From: Prochlorothrix sp035285005
GTDB lineage: Bacteria > Cyanobacteriota > Cyanobacteriia > Prochlorotrichales > Prochlorotrichaceae
NCBI GenBank assembly: GCA_035285005.1
Contig: JAYKIB010000293.1
Span: 1-14,376 of the forward strand
Direction: 5' to 3'
DNA length: 14,376 bases
A program made the position numbers and the translations under genes. This document shows, piece after piece, positions 1 to 8,300 of this stretch (position 1 is the stretch's first letter; every line of letters begins with the position of its first letter). A model generated the notes under the pieces. That model ran no database searches, was not told the origin of the DNA, and worked only from the letters and a program-made list of their open reading frames with translations.

Positions 1-2
1 TC

Positions 3-206
3 TTATTGATGCTCATTTTGGTGGTGGTGCGCGGGGCCGAAGCCTATTTTGGAGATGCCGGTGTCTATGTTGTAGCGGCTATTTCGGGTCTTGCAGATGT
101 GGATGCGGTCAGTATCTCGCTATCTAAGAGGATGTTTGGAAACCTAAGAGAATCCCCCCTACCCCCCCTTTATAAGGGGGGGACGACCTCTTCTTCCCCC
201 TTATAA
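3..206 (+). pseudogene. C-terminal fragment of a DUF4010/MgtC-like membrane protein, truncated by a MITE-like element
   Basis: The frame is open from the window edge, so the gene begins upstream. Residues 1-42 of the visible part contain a hydrophobic run, then RGAEAYFGDAG, then AAISGLADVDAVSISLSKR. This matches my memory of the C-terminal region of DUF4010 (MgtC/SapB-related) inner-membrane proteins, where GLADVDAITLSLARL is typical and another 40 or so residues, including a helix, normally follow. Here the native frame runs into the inverted repeat of a mobile element at 128. The last 25 or so codons (MFGNLRESP onward) are element sequence, ending at a TAA at 204-206. The missing 3' end is not found on the far side of the element, where a different repeat starts at 274. 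Family assignment rests on motif memory. Function of the family is uncertain, so none is claimed. Confidence 0.62.
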
Positions 207-269
207 AGGGGGACTGAGGGGGATTCGGCAAGGGCCTACGGCCCTTGGCCGAAGTTTCCAAACATCCTC
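128..269 (+). mobile_element. MITE-like element, family 2, copy 1 (142 bp)
   Basis: The ends are perfect 16-bp inverted repeats, GAGGATGTTTGGAAAC (128-143) and its complement (254-269). TAA stands on both outer sides (125-127 and 270-272), consistent with a TA-type target duplication. Inside are C-rich and G-rich tracts that can pair (GAATCCCCC with GGGGGATTC) and a hairpin CAAGGGCC-TAC-GGCCCTTG close to the right end. There is no room for a transposase, so it must be non-autonomous. Related copies lie at 13271-13413 (inverted) and 14227-14334 (truncated). It interrupts the DUF4010-like gene. Confidence 0.85.
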
Positions 270-273
270 TAAG

Positions 274-387
274 GGGCACCTCGATTAATTGGGTTGCGCG
301 TAATTGGGTTGCGCGGCTTCGCCGCGCAACCCAACCTTGATTCTGCCGTGGGTACTGCAGTGAGAATCTGTATGAATCGAGGTGCCC
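274..387 (+). repeat. Family 1 palindromic repeat, copy A
   Basis: It begins GGGCACCTCGATTAAT and ends AATCGAGGTGCCC. The 31-nt hairpin lies at 304-334 (14-bp stem, loop TTC), and the conserved block TTGATTCTGCCGTGGG follows at about 337-352. A 15-bp internal tandem duplication (286-300 and 301-315) makes this copy longer than the usual 99 bp. Flanks are TAAG on the left and TAAT on the right. The final C of the element is the complement of the G in the TAG stop of the neighbouring TPR gene. Confidence 0.88.
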
Positions 388-950
388 TAATGCAACACCC
401 CCCAAATCGTCACCGATAACACTAAAGTACCGATCGCAAACCATAAAAACCGATTCGCTTCAGGGGCCACCTCCTCCAGCTTCAGCGGCTCAGCGTCACT
501 GGGACGCTCCGGCGGCTTAGCCTGCGATCGGCTGCGACTGCCACTGCCCGCCGCCCGTTGATACTCCCCATCACTGCCCTCCACTTCAGATAAATCGGGA
601 ATTTCCACCCGCCACTCAGGTTTGGGATTCAGCTTCGGCGCTTCTAGAATGTACAAAATCCGGGAACTTTGCTTCCGTGTTTCCGAATCGGGATGCTTTT
701 CCAGCTTTCGGCACAAATCCCGCGCCTCCTGAAGATTTCCCCCCGCCTCATAGGCCATTACCAGCGCCAGTTGCACCTCCGCACCCAACAACGTATTGGG
801 GTTCAGTTGGGCGATCGCCGCTTCGTAGGCATCAATCGCGCTCCGGTAGCGACCCCGATCGAAGGCAGCTTTGCCGGTGTCGTAGTACTGCTTGGCCTTA
901 GCCTTAGCCAGATCCTGGGCCGCGTGGCCCGCAGGTTGGGGTTGACTCAT
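387..950 (-). CDS. TPR-repeat protein with a C-terminal membrane anchor (187 aa)
   Basis: The start chosen is ATG at 950 (MSQPQPAGHA). A longer frame to 1058 would begin inside a degenerate repeat and adds residues that look like repeat translation. Residues 15-100 are helical, with a tetratricopeptide pattern (YYDTGKAAFDRGRYRSAIDA, then LALVMAYEAGGNLQEARDLC). A conserved-looking segment PEWRVEIPDLSEVEG follows at about 111-125. Residues 126-165 are Ser/Arg/Pro/Glu-rich and probably disordered. Residues 168-184 form one hydrophobic helix ending three residues before the stop, so a tail-anchored protein with the TPR domain facing the cytoplasm is likely. Similar TPR proteins are known in cyanobacteria and plastids, without an assigned role that I can name. 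It is the last gene of the minus-strand run. Its TAG stop sits exactly at the border of repeat A, so the C-terminus may have been trimmed by that insertion. Confidence 0.82.
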   Translation of the reverse strand: MSQPQPAGHAAQDLAKAKAKQYYDTGKAAFDRGRYRSAIDAYEAAIAQLNPNTLLGAEVQLALVMAYEAGGNLQEARDLCRKLEKHPDSETRKQSSRILYILEAPKLNPKPEWRVEIPDLSEVEGSDGEYQRAAGSGSRSRSQAKPPERPSDAEPLKLEEVAPEANRFLWFAIGTLVLSVTIWGVLH

Positions 951-984
951 AGCACCATGGAACTGTGGATTAAGACAAAGTAAT

Positions 985-1100
985 GGGCACCTGGATCCAT
1001 CTACTCGATGCAGCTCAATTTTGGGGAGGTGACCCACGCAAAACTCAGGGTTGGGCACGGGCTGCGACTCTGCTCAGCCCCCTGAGGAATCGAGGTAACT
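985..1100 (-). repeat. Family 1 palindromic repeat, degenerate copy
   Basis: The left end GGGCACCTGGAT and right end GAATCGAGGTAACT are decayed versions of the family ends. The inner block TGACCCACGCAAAACTCAGG matches the block of copy E. The hairpin near the right end has decayed to a 6-bp stem (GGGCTG with CAGCCC, about 1049-1074). No target duplication is visible. It fills most of the gap between the TPR gene and the membrane protein gene and overlaps the TAG stop of the latter. Confidence 0.7.
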
Positions 1101-2709
1101 ACACCCCGTCATTCGGAGCATCCGCCTGCCGGTTCAAGGGGCGAAGGTTCAGGGGTTGCCGCGAGCGGCGGGGGGGCGCTTCGGGAATTTGGACCGGGGG
1201 CCGATCGAAGGCGGGATCGTCCGGTGTCAGGGGCGGATCGCCACTCACATCCCACACCTCGCCGCCGCTGCTTTGGTGGGCCGAGTAGCCCTGGGGACCA
1301 GCTCCCCAGCCGCTATCCCAGCGCCCTGCCGTATTTTCTCGATCGTTGCCGTAACCCCAGCGATTTTGGTCCCAATCCTCCGCCCTAGGGGCACCATACC
1401 CCGCATCCGACCCGCCAGAGTTAGACGCTGGATCCGTGGGAGCTGGGTTCATGGGGGCTGAGCCACGCCAGGATTGGGGACGGGAGTTTGCATAGGGCTG
1501 GGATCGATCCCACTGTGATGCACGCTGGGATTGGCCGCGCTGAGATTGGCCGCGCTGGGGCCGATCGGGAGAGCCAGCATAGGTTTGGTTGGGCCTGCGG
1601 GGGCCAAAATCCCGATCGCCATACCCCTGACCGTGATCCGTTTGGGTACTATACCCTTGGGAGCTGTAATCCTGGGAGCCGTAATCCTGGGGACCGTAAT
1701 CCTGGGGATCGTAATCCTGGGGACCGTAGCGATAAGCATCGATAGGGCGGTTCCGGGGCGATTGAGCTGAGGACTGACGACGATCGCTAGAGTCGCCATA
1801 ACCCCGATCGTCATAACCTCGATCGTCATAACCTCGATCGTTATCGCCCCAATCATCGTCGGCGGGTTCACCATAGCGGCGATCGGCGTTGGCGGGTGCG
1901 CCATAGCCTGCGCTGCCATAGCCTGCACCACCGTATTCCCGAGCCGATTGCGATCGATCGCCCGAGCGGGGACGGCGGCGATTGGGGGGAGTCGCCACAT
2001 AACCATAGCGATCGGGCTGCACAGGCCGACTCATCCAGGCCCCCTCATCCGGTGGATCCACTTCCGCCATGACACGACGACTGACCTCTAAAAACGTATC
2101 CCGCCGCAGGTAGGGATAGTCACTAATCCATAAATCCCGATTGGGTAGGTAAGCATCGCTAATTTTGCTAATCCGGCTTAAATTCTTTTCCTGGGAGAGC
2201 AGTAAGAGCTGCACCGGCATCCCCGGATAGATGGTTTTATGTTCCCGCAGAAACGGCGCTTGGACGAGGGTCCGAAAACCGCTGTCGTCCCCTACCTCCA
2301 GGTTAATGCGCCGCTCCCGATCCTCCACCAGTACTAGCTCCCCCTTCCGGTTGACGGTCTCTTCTGTCCCCACCAACTCCTCCGTGACAAAGGCATCCAG
2401 CACCTCCCCCTGCCACAAACCACCGTAGGGATAGCGACGATAGGTGCGATTCTGGAGACTCGCACCGTAAATTGGGTACCAGAACCAGTACAGACCCGTA
2501 GCAATACCGAAAATAAAGCGACAGAAGCCAGAAATATCGTTATCGCGGGTCGCGGCCCCAATCACAAGCACCACAATCAGGGCCGTGACGGAAATCAGCA
2601 GGCGTTTGAGCAGATCCTGGGGTTTGCCCCAGTAGTGCTTGTACTGGTCTCCGGTGGCAACGGCGGGGATCAGGGCCTCGACGGTTTTACGAGTTAGGGG
2701 AATCAGCAT
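1099..2709 (-). CDS. Two-helix membrane protein with a long Tyr/Gly/Asp/Gln-rich disordered tail (536 aa)
   Basis: The N-terminus MLIPLTRKTVEALIPAVATG leads to two hydrophobic helices at about 36-53 and 62-84, then a soluble domain at about 90-220 that includes LWISDYPYLRRDTFLEVSRR. This N-terminal part resembles a conserved cyanobacterial family that databases sometimes label a phosphate transporter permease. Two helices and no permease motifs do not support that label, and I assign no function. From about residue 225 to the end the protein is low complexity. It holds YGPQDYGSQDYSSQGY-type and GYDDRGYDDRGYGD repeats, then Gln/Arg/Ser-rich stretches and a Pro-rich end. The matching 15-bp DNA repeats show that it grew by tandem duplication. 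The gene lies 40 bp downstream of miaB on the same strand, so co-transcription is likely. No Shine-Dalgarno sequence precedes the ATG. The TAG stop sits at the edge of a degenerate family 1 repeat. Confidence 0.8.
   Translation of the reverse strand: MLIPLTRKTVEALIPAVATGDQYKHYWGKPQDLLKRLLISVTALIVVLVIGAATRDNDISGFCRFIFGIATGLYWFWYPIYGASLQNRTYRRYPYGGLWQGEVLDAFVTEELVGTEETVNRKGELVLVEDRERRINLEVGDDSGFRTLVQAPFLREHKTIYPGMPVQLLLLSQEKNLSRISKISDAYLPNRDLWISDYPYLRRDTFLEVSRRVMAEVDPPDEGAWMSRPVQPDRYGYVATPPNRRRPRSGDRSQSAREYGGAGYGSAGYGAPANADRRYGEPADDDWGDNDRGYDDRGYDDRGYGDSSDRRQSSAQSPRNRPIDAYRYGPQDYDPQDYGPQDYGSQDYSSQGYSTQTDHGQGYGDRDFGPRRPNQTYAGSPDRPQRGQSQRGQSQRASQWDRSQPYANSRPQSWRGSAPMNPAPTDPASNSGGSDAGYGAPRAEDWDQNRWGYGNDRENTAGRWDSGWGAGPQGYSAHQSSGGEVWDVSGDPPLTPDDPAFDRPPVQIPEAPPRRSRQPLNLRPLNRQADAPNDGV
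1666..1725 (-). repeat. 15-bp in-frame tandem repeat, four units
   Basis: Four consecutive units of GTAATCCTGGGRNCC type (1666-1680, 1681-1695, 1696-1710, 1711-1725) differ at one or two positions. On the coding strand they encode repeats of the form D-Y-G/D-P/S-Q in the disordered tail of the membrane protein. Unit length is a multiple of three, so expansion or contraction keeps frame. Confidence 0.9.
1805..1834 (-). repeat. 15-bp in-frame tandem repeat, two perfect units
   Basis: CGATCGTCATAACCT occurs twice in a row (1805-1819 and 1820-1834), followed by a partial third unit starting CGATCGTTA. It encodes the GYDDRGYDDRGY part of the disordered tail. Each unit carries a CGATCG core of the HIP1 type. 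Confidence 0.9.
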
Positions 2710-2749
2710 GGGGGTGGGGGAGGTCAGGGTTGATCCAGCTGAACCGAGC

Positions 2750-4108
2750 TTAAACTAAAACCGGAGTTAATGCAGTTCCCGACAAACTGAAGGCCCGGAC
2801 CTCGGTGATTTTGACTTGAATCAGTTGCCCCCGGAGTTCGCTAATATCCCCCTCGCAGAAGGTGAGGCGATTCGTGCGGGTGCGCCCCATAACCTGGTGA
2901 GGATTCTTGGGATTCACCGCTTCCACCAAGATTTCCTCCACCCGATCGGCATAGCGTTGGGATCGCTCCGCTGCCTTGGTGGCTACCAAATGATTGAGGC
3001 GCTGGAGTCGATCGGCCTTGACCTCCTCCGACAGCTGGTTCTCCCAAGTGGCCGCTGGGGTATTGGGTCGGGGGGAGTAGGCTGCCGTATTGAGCTGATC
3101 GAAGCCGATATCCTCCACTAACCGCAGGGTATCCTCAAACTGGGCCTCGGTTTCACCGGGAAAGCCCACGATCGCGTCGGCACTGATGGCTGCATCGGGC
3201 AAGTACTGGCGCACCTGATCGATAATGCGGCGATAGCGTTCCTGGGTGTAGCCCCGGCCCATGGCCTTGAGGATCTCGTTGTTGCCGGACTGGAAGGGAA
3301 TGTGAAAATGTTCGCAAACCTTGGGTAACTCGGCGCAGGCTTTGATGAGACGCTCGGTGAAGTAGCGGGGATGGCTCGTGGCGAAGCGAATGCGATCGAT
3401 CCCCGGCACATCATGAACAAAGTAGAGTAGGTCCGTCAGGGTATGCAAATGGCGACCTTCCGGGGTGCTACCCGGTAAATCCCGCCCATAGGCATCAATA
3501 TTCTGGCCCAGCAGTGTCACCTCCCGGTAGCCCTGGCGACCCAGTTCTTCCATTTCGGCCCGAATGGCCTCCGGGGTGCGCGACTGCTCTAGCCCCCGCA
3601 CTCCCGGCACCACACAGTAGGTACAGCGCTCGTTACAGCCATAAATCACATTCACCCAGGCCGTAATCTCGCTATCGCGCCGGGGCTGGGTGATGTCCTC
3701 CATAATGTGGACGGGTTCCGTGGCCACAAGTTGGCTGCCGTTGAAGACCTGTTCTAGCAAGTCCTGGAGGCGATTGGCATGCTGGGGCCCCATGACCAAA
3801 TCCAGTTCCGGAACCCGACGCAGTAACTGCTCGCCCTCCTGCTGGGCCACACACCCGGCCACAATCAAGGTCAGGTTAGGATCCTGCTGTTTACGTTTGG
3901 CCTGTCGTCCCAGGTAGGAGTACACCTTTTGCTCGGCATTATCCCGAATTGTGCAGGTGTTGTAGAGCACAAGGTTGGCTTCAAGGGGGTCTTCAGTCCA
4001 CTCAAAGCCCATCGTTTCCAAAATTCCGGCCATCCGTTCGGAGTCGGCTTTGTTCATCTGGCAGCCGAAGGTGGTGATGTGGTAGCAGCGGGGGGTGGGA
4101 AGGACCAT
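2750..4108 (-). CDS. miaB: tRNA-2-methylthio-N6-dimethylallyladenosine synthase MiaB (452 aa)
   Basis: MiaB is a radical SAM methylthiotransferase that adds a methylthio group to N6-isopentenyl-adenosine at position 37 of tRNAs reading UNN codons. The N-terminal MTTase domain has the three cluster cysteines C16 (TFGCQMNKADSE), C52 (NTCTIRDNAEQK) and C86 (VAGCVAQQEG). The radical SAM cluster motif CNERCTYC gives C158, C162 and C165. The last 65 or so residues (RVEEILVEAVN through VKITEVRAFSLSG) fit a TRAM RNA-binding domain. The start is placed at the ATG at 4108 (MVLPTPRCYHITTFGCQMN), which gives the usual family length. The frame extends to 4192, but those 28 residues do not look like family sequence. 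It precedes the membrane protein gene by 40 bp. Upstream lies repeat B, which separates it from the SDR gene. Confidence 0.97.
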   Translation of the reverse strand: MVLPTPRCYHITTFGCQMNKADSERMAGILETMGFEWTEDPLEANLVLYNTCTIRDNAEQKVYSYLGRQAKRKQQDPNLTLIVAGCVAQQEGEQLLRRVPELDLVMGPQHANRLQDLLEQVFNGSQLVATEPVHIMEDITQPRRDSEITAWVNVIYGCNERCTYCVVPGVRGLEQSRTPEAIRAEMEELGRQGYREVTLLGQNIDAYGRDLPGSTPEGRHLHTLTDLLYFVHDVPGIDRIRFATSHPRYFTERLIKACAELPKVCEHFHIPFQSGNNEILKAMGRGYTQERYRRIIDQVRQYLPDAAISADAIVGFPGETEAQFEDTLRLVEDIGFDQLNTAAYSPRPNTPAATWENQLSEEVKADRLQRLNHLVATKAAERSQRYADRVEEILVEAVNPKNPHQVMGRTRTNRLTFCEGDISELRGQLIQVKITEVRAFSLSGTALTPVLV

Positions 4109-4235
4109 GGGGGTAGGGGGCTGGGGCAAGGCGAGGTGGACAGGAAAAAATGGCACAAAGCCAGCTTCTATGCTAACAAAGAGCCTCACCAACTGCGCGG
4201 TTGGAAGTTGGCCCCGTTACTTATTAGGTACTCCG

Positions 4236-4334
4236 GGGCACCTCGATTAATTGTGACAGGCGGCTTCGCCGCCTGTCACAACCCTGATTCTGCCGTGGGC
4301 ACTACGGTCGAAATTTGAATTAATCGAGGTGCCC
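4236..4334 (+). repeat. Family 1 palindromic repeat, copy B
   Basis: The copy is intact at 99 bp. GGGCACCTCGATTAAT lies at the left and ATTAATCGAGGTGCCC at the right. The 31-nt hairpin at 4251-4281 has a perfect 14-bp stem and a TTC loop. The conserved block CTGATTCTGCCGTGGGCAC follows, then a short CCGT/ACGG inverted repeat. TCCG stands directly outside both ends (4232-4235 and 4335-4338), the clearest 4-bp target duplication in the window. Confidence 0.92.
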
Positions 4335-4341
4335 TCCGGTG

Positions 4342-4440
4342 AAAATTTACATTAATCGAGGCGCCCTTGAGTCTATCGGGCACCTCCAGGAGGGTACTGC
4401 CCAGAGAGTACTGCCCAGAGAGTACCTCCAAGGGGGCACC
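4342..4440 (+). repeat. Family 1 repeat fragments with a 14-bp tandem duplication
   Basis: After copy B comes a second right end, AAAATTTACATTAATCGAGG (4342-4361) followed by CGCCC. Then comes a left-end-like GGGCACCTCC at 4378, and a final GGGGGCACC at about 4432-4440. Between the last two lies a 14-bp unit GTACTGCCCAGAGA repeated twice (4394-4421). These look like debris of further copies and local slippage. With copy B they fill the 367-bp gap between miaB and the SDR gene; no gene is seen there. Confidence 0.7.
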
Positions 4441-4475
4441 TTGACTCATGTCGCTAGAAAAGCGCAGGCCATTGG

Positions 4476-5141
4476 CTACCAGGGCAAAATTTCACCGTTA
4501 GCATGCCAGAACGTTCCAGAATTATCCAAATTAAGGGCATCAATGCGGGCGAGAAGACCCGTAACCGATTCCTGGGGTGTGATGCCACTGGGGATGAAAT
4601 GGGTCATGGGAGTGCTGACGAAACCGGGGTGAAGAATAGCGACGGCAATTCCCCGAGGCTTGAGGTCGTGGGAGAGGGATTTCCCGGCCATGGAAAGGGC
4701 CACCTTAGACATGCGGTAGCCGTAGGAACTACCGGAGGTGTTGTCATCGATCGATCCCATGCGGCTCGTCATCAGAACCACTTTGCTACCCGATCGGAGG
4801 TTACCCAGTAACCGATGGGTGACGCGCAAAGCGCCGAGGGCATTGACCTCAAATTGGCGACGAATACTGTCAAAATCGAGGTCTTCCAGGGTGACGCGCT
4901 CTAATAGTCCGGCGTTATTAATCAGGACATCGATCGGTTCGCCCCGGAGCCGATCGACCAGTCCGGCGACGGCAGTATCATCGGTGATATCGACACCGGT
5001 TTCAATGCGAATTCCCAGGCGATCGAGGTCGGGGGAGGTCCGACGACAGGCGGCGATGACCGTATCGCCCCGTTGCTGGAGTTGGCGGCAGTATTCAAGG
5101 CCAATGCCGCTGCTGGTGCCGGTGATGAGGTAGGTTGCCAT
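4476..5141 (-). CDS. Short-chain dehydrogenase/reductase (classical SDR, 221 aa)
   Basis: A Rossmann-fold NAD(P)-dependent oxidoreductase. The cofactor-binding motif is T7-G8-T-S-S-G12-I-G14, and the NNAG motif covers residues 75-78. The structural Asn is N100 in VNALGALR. The catalytic serine is in MTSRMGS (S126). The YxxxK pair is Y142 and K146 in SYGYRMSK, followed by HPGFVSTPM, where the cofactor nicotinamide normally sits. All active-site positions are present, so the enzyme should be active. At 221 aa it is somewhat shorter than the usual 250 aa, with a short C-terminus ending SGTFWHANGEILPW, where substrate specificity normally resides. Substrate cannot be told. ATG at 5141; no Shine-Dalgarno sequence. 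Repeat B and its debris separate it from miaB, so it may be its own transcription unit. Confidence 0.92.
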   Translation of the reverse strand: MATYLITGTSSGIGLEYCRQLQQRGDTVIAACRRTSPDLDRLGIRIETGVDITDDTAVAGLVDRLRGEPIDVLINNAGLLERVTLEDLDFDSIRRQFEVNALGALRVTHRLLGNLRSGSKVVLMTSRMGSIDDNTSGSSYGYRMSKVALSMAGKSLSHDLKPRGIAVAILHPGFVSTPMTHFIPSGITPQESVTGLLARIDALNLDNSGTFWHANGEILPW

Positions 5142-5379
5142 GGGTGCTGAGGAGTGATGTCGCTGGGATTGGGAAGTGATGTCACGGGTTTTGCGTTGCC
5201 AAGGTGCTGCGGATCAGTCTAGGGCAGAAATCTAGGGCAGAAATTCCCGCAGGGCAGGTGCTTCACGCTCTCCCCCTGTCCCGACAAACCTGGCCGTTGC
5301 TCTCCAATTTTACTGGACCGGTGGGACTCCCAGGTGGGGCGGCTGGGACTGACTAGCCCACAGGAAACCGCTGCCCTGG
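5142..5379. other. smc-SDR intergenic spacer with a 13-bp tandem repeat
   Basis: No gene is visible. TCTAGGGCAGAAA occurs twice in a row (5218-5243), and AGTGATGTC appears twice near 5152-5183. GACTAGCCCA near 5351 and TGGCTAGCCCA near 5377 form a loose direct repeat close to the smc stop. No family 1 repeat and no clear T-tailed hairpin is seen. This is the only large minus-strand gap lacking a family 1 element. Confidence 0.6.
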
Positions 5380-8300
5380 CTAGCCCAAAGCTGCCTGGGG
5401 ATCGGGATCGTCCAGGGCAATGCCCACCACCTGGGTGTGGGCACCCCGCGCCTGGGTGACTCCGATCGTCCGCTGCGCCGCCTCAATCATCGGGCGACGG
5501 TGACTGACCACAATAAACTGAGCCTGGTGACACTGCTGCCGGATCACCTGGGCCAGTCGCTCCACATTCGCCCCGTCCAAAAAACTATCCACCTCATCAA
5601 AAGCATAGAAGGGCGATGGTCGGTAGCGCTGCAGCGCAAAAATAAAACTCAGGGCCGTCAGCGACTTTTCCCCCCCAGACATGGAGGCTAGCCGTCGCAC
5701 GGGCTTCCCCTTGGGGTGGGCCACCAGATTTAAGCCCCCACTCAGGGGATCCTCGGGGCTATCCAGTTGTAAGTAACCATCGCCATCGGAAAGTTGGGCA
5801 AAAATCTCCCGGAAATTCTGGTTTACTGCCTCAAACGACTCCATAAAGGCCCGGGTGCGGAGGGTCGTGAAGGTCTCAATCCGCAACAGAATCTCGGTTC
5901 GCTCCGACTCCAGGGTTTGCAACTTGTCGGTCAAATCATCCAAGCGGGCCTGGGTGCGATCGTACTCCTCCAGGGCCAACATATTGACCGGCTCCATGGC
6001 CTGAATTCGCTTGGCCAGGTTGCGCAGTTCATGCTGGAGGGCTGCCAGTCCTGCAGTTTGGGTTTCCTCAGGAATGTCCGGTGGGGGATCGGGTAATTCC
6101 TGCTGTTGTTGGACCAAACTCTCCCGCAGTTGGGCCAACTGTTCCCGCCGCTGTTGCTGGGTTTCCTGGAGCTTTTGCCCCTGCCACTCCAGGTCTTGGG
6201 CCTGCTGGCGTTGTTGGCGCTGCTCCCGCTCCACCCGATCGCGCTCCTGCTTCTGGCTACCCAGCCGTTCCTCCAGTTGGGCCATCTGCTGTCGTAATTG
6301 CCCGAGTTGCGTCTCCAGACCCTGTCGCTGAACCCCCAGGGCCGAATGCTCATTAATTTGCTCCCCCTGAAGCTGTCGTAGCCGCTGAATTTGGCCCTGA
6401 CGCTGGGTGACCTGTTCCTGGCTCCGGTCCTGTTCCCGGATCAAACCCTGGAGTTGCTGTTCCGCGCTGCGAAGGGCTAAGGCATGGGTTTGTAGGTTCT
6501 GTTCCTGTTCTTGAACTTGGTGCTGACGCTCCTGCCACTCCCCATGGATTGGAGACTGTTCTAATTCAGCTAGTTCCTGGCGTAGGATTGCTAATTCAGC
6601 GTCCTGGGTCGGGATCAAGGTTTCGAGCACCTGAAGCCGCGCCGTTGCCTCCGTCAGGGCTGTTCCCTGGCTCTGTTCCCGATCCAGCAGTTGCTGCTGC
6701 TGTTGCTGGAGCCGCTGTACCGTTTGACGCAGTTGGTTCACCTCTAACTGCACCTCACGGTGACTTTGGCGCTTTTCCGTCAGGTCTTGACTGGTTTGGC
6801 GTAGCTTTTGACTCAGGCTAGCAATCTTACTATCACAGCGCCCAAGAATGACCTCAATCTGCTCCAGCCGTTCCTGGAGTTCCCGTATATCGCTGGACTC
6901 ATCACTCCCCGATCGCCCAAACCCGATCGCCCCGCGCTGCCGCCGCAAACTTCCCCCCGTCATCGCCCCACTTGACTCCAGCAGATCCCCCTCCAGGGTC
7001 ACCATCCGATACTGCCCCAACTGCCGCCGCGCCGCATCCAGGGACTCAAACACCACCGTACCCCCAAACACATAGCTAAAGATATCCCGATAGCGATCGT
7101 CACACTGGACCAGGTTCACCGCATGGTCCACAAACCCTTCAGGGGTTTGCCACTTGGGAATATCCGCCAGACGAGAGCCTCGAATCTTATTCAGGGGCAA
7201 AAATGTGGCTCGACCTCCCTTGTGCTGCTTCAACAGGCGGATCCCTTCTGCAGCTACCCGATCGTCCTCCACCACCAAATAGGTTAGCCGTCCCCCCGCC
7301 GCAATCTCCAGCGCCGTGCGGTAGCGAGCCTCCACATCCCCCAATTGCGCCACTGCCCCATGCACCCCCGCCAGTCCCAACTGCTCCAGTAACCGGGTCG
7401 CTTGGGTTCCCTGAGTTTCCTGCATTGCCTGGGCCATACTTTCCAATTTATCCAGTTGGCGCTGCTTTTCCCGCTGTTCCTTGAGTAGACGGCTTTGGGT
7501 ATCCTGTTGTACCTGGAGTTCCTGCTCGGTTTGGGCCACCGTTTGAGCTAGGTTAGCCACCTCCTGCTCTAACTGCTTCTGGAGCGGCGTACTCTCCAGA
7601 AGCTGGTCCTCTGCTTCGGCTAGATCCTGACGAATTTGGGCGATCGCGCTACTCTGTCCCTGTTGCTGCTGTTGATACTGCTGCGATCGCTCCTGGAGTT
7701 GGGCTTGCTCCCGCCGCAGGGGTTCCAGTTGGGCCACCAAACTATCTACCCGTTGCCGCAGTTGGGTTTGCTGGGTAACCCACGCCTGGGACCGGGTGGC
7801 GATGGCATTGGCCGCCTCCCGACTCGCCGCCAGTGCCGCCTGGGCCTGATCCCGTAGCCCCGTCAAGCGGACCAACTCCTGCCCTTCCAAGTGGCTTCGT
7901 TCTGCCTGGATGCGCTGGAGGTTCTTTTGGTGCTCCAGGACCTGAGCCTGATTCTCCTGCAACTGCTCCAGGGTTTTCTGGCCTGCGGCTTCTAACTCCT
8001 GCTGTTGGCGCAGGATCTGTCGCAGTTCTGCCTCCTGGGTCGCCAGTTGGGACTGCAATTGCAACAACTCCTCTTCCCCCAGCGCCCGCACCTGCTGATT
8101 GAGGGCTTCCAGCACCTTCTCGGTAATGGCGATCGTTTCCTGCACACCGGCCAACTGCTCCTGAATCTGGACCTGCTCCTGCTCTCCCTTGGCGATCGTC
8201 TGGACTAACTTTTGTTCTTCCTTTTGGCGCTGTTGCCACACTAGCACCTTTTCCCACTGCTGCTTTTCCTCCAGTTCCCGCCGCAGGCGTTGATATTTCT

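Noticed and set aside
124..444. 106-aa minus-strand frame across both repeats at the left edge
   Set aside because: It is built almost wholly of family 1 and family 2 repeat sequence and overlaps the 3' end of the TPR gene; no ribosome binding site or domain.
951..1058. Longer N-terminus of the TPR protein
   Set aside because: The extra residues are translated from the degenerate family 1 repeat; the ATG at 950 begins the credible protein.
1449..2006. 185-aa overlapping minus-strand frame inside the membrane protein gene
   Set aside because: Its PRITVPRIT-type repeats are the out-of-frame reading of the 15-bp tandem repeats.
1099..2709. Phosphate ABC transporter permease label for the membrane protein
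   Set aside because: Only two hydrophobic helices and no permease signature; the label appears to be a propagated database name.
4109..4192. Longer N-terminus of MiaB
   Set aside because: The 28 extra residues do not fit the family, and the ATG at 4108 gives the usual length.
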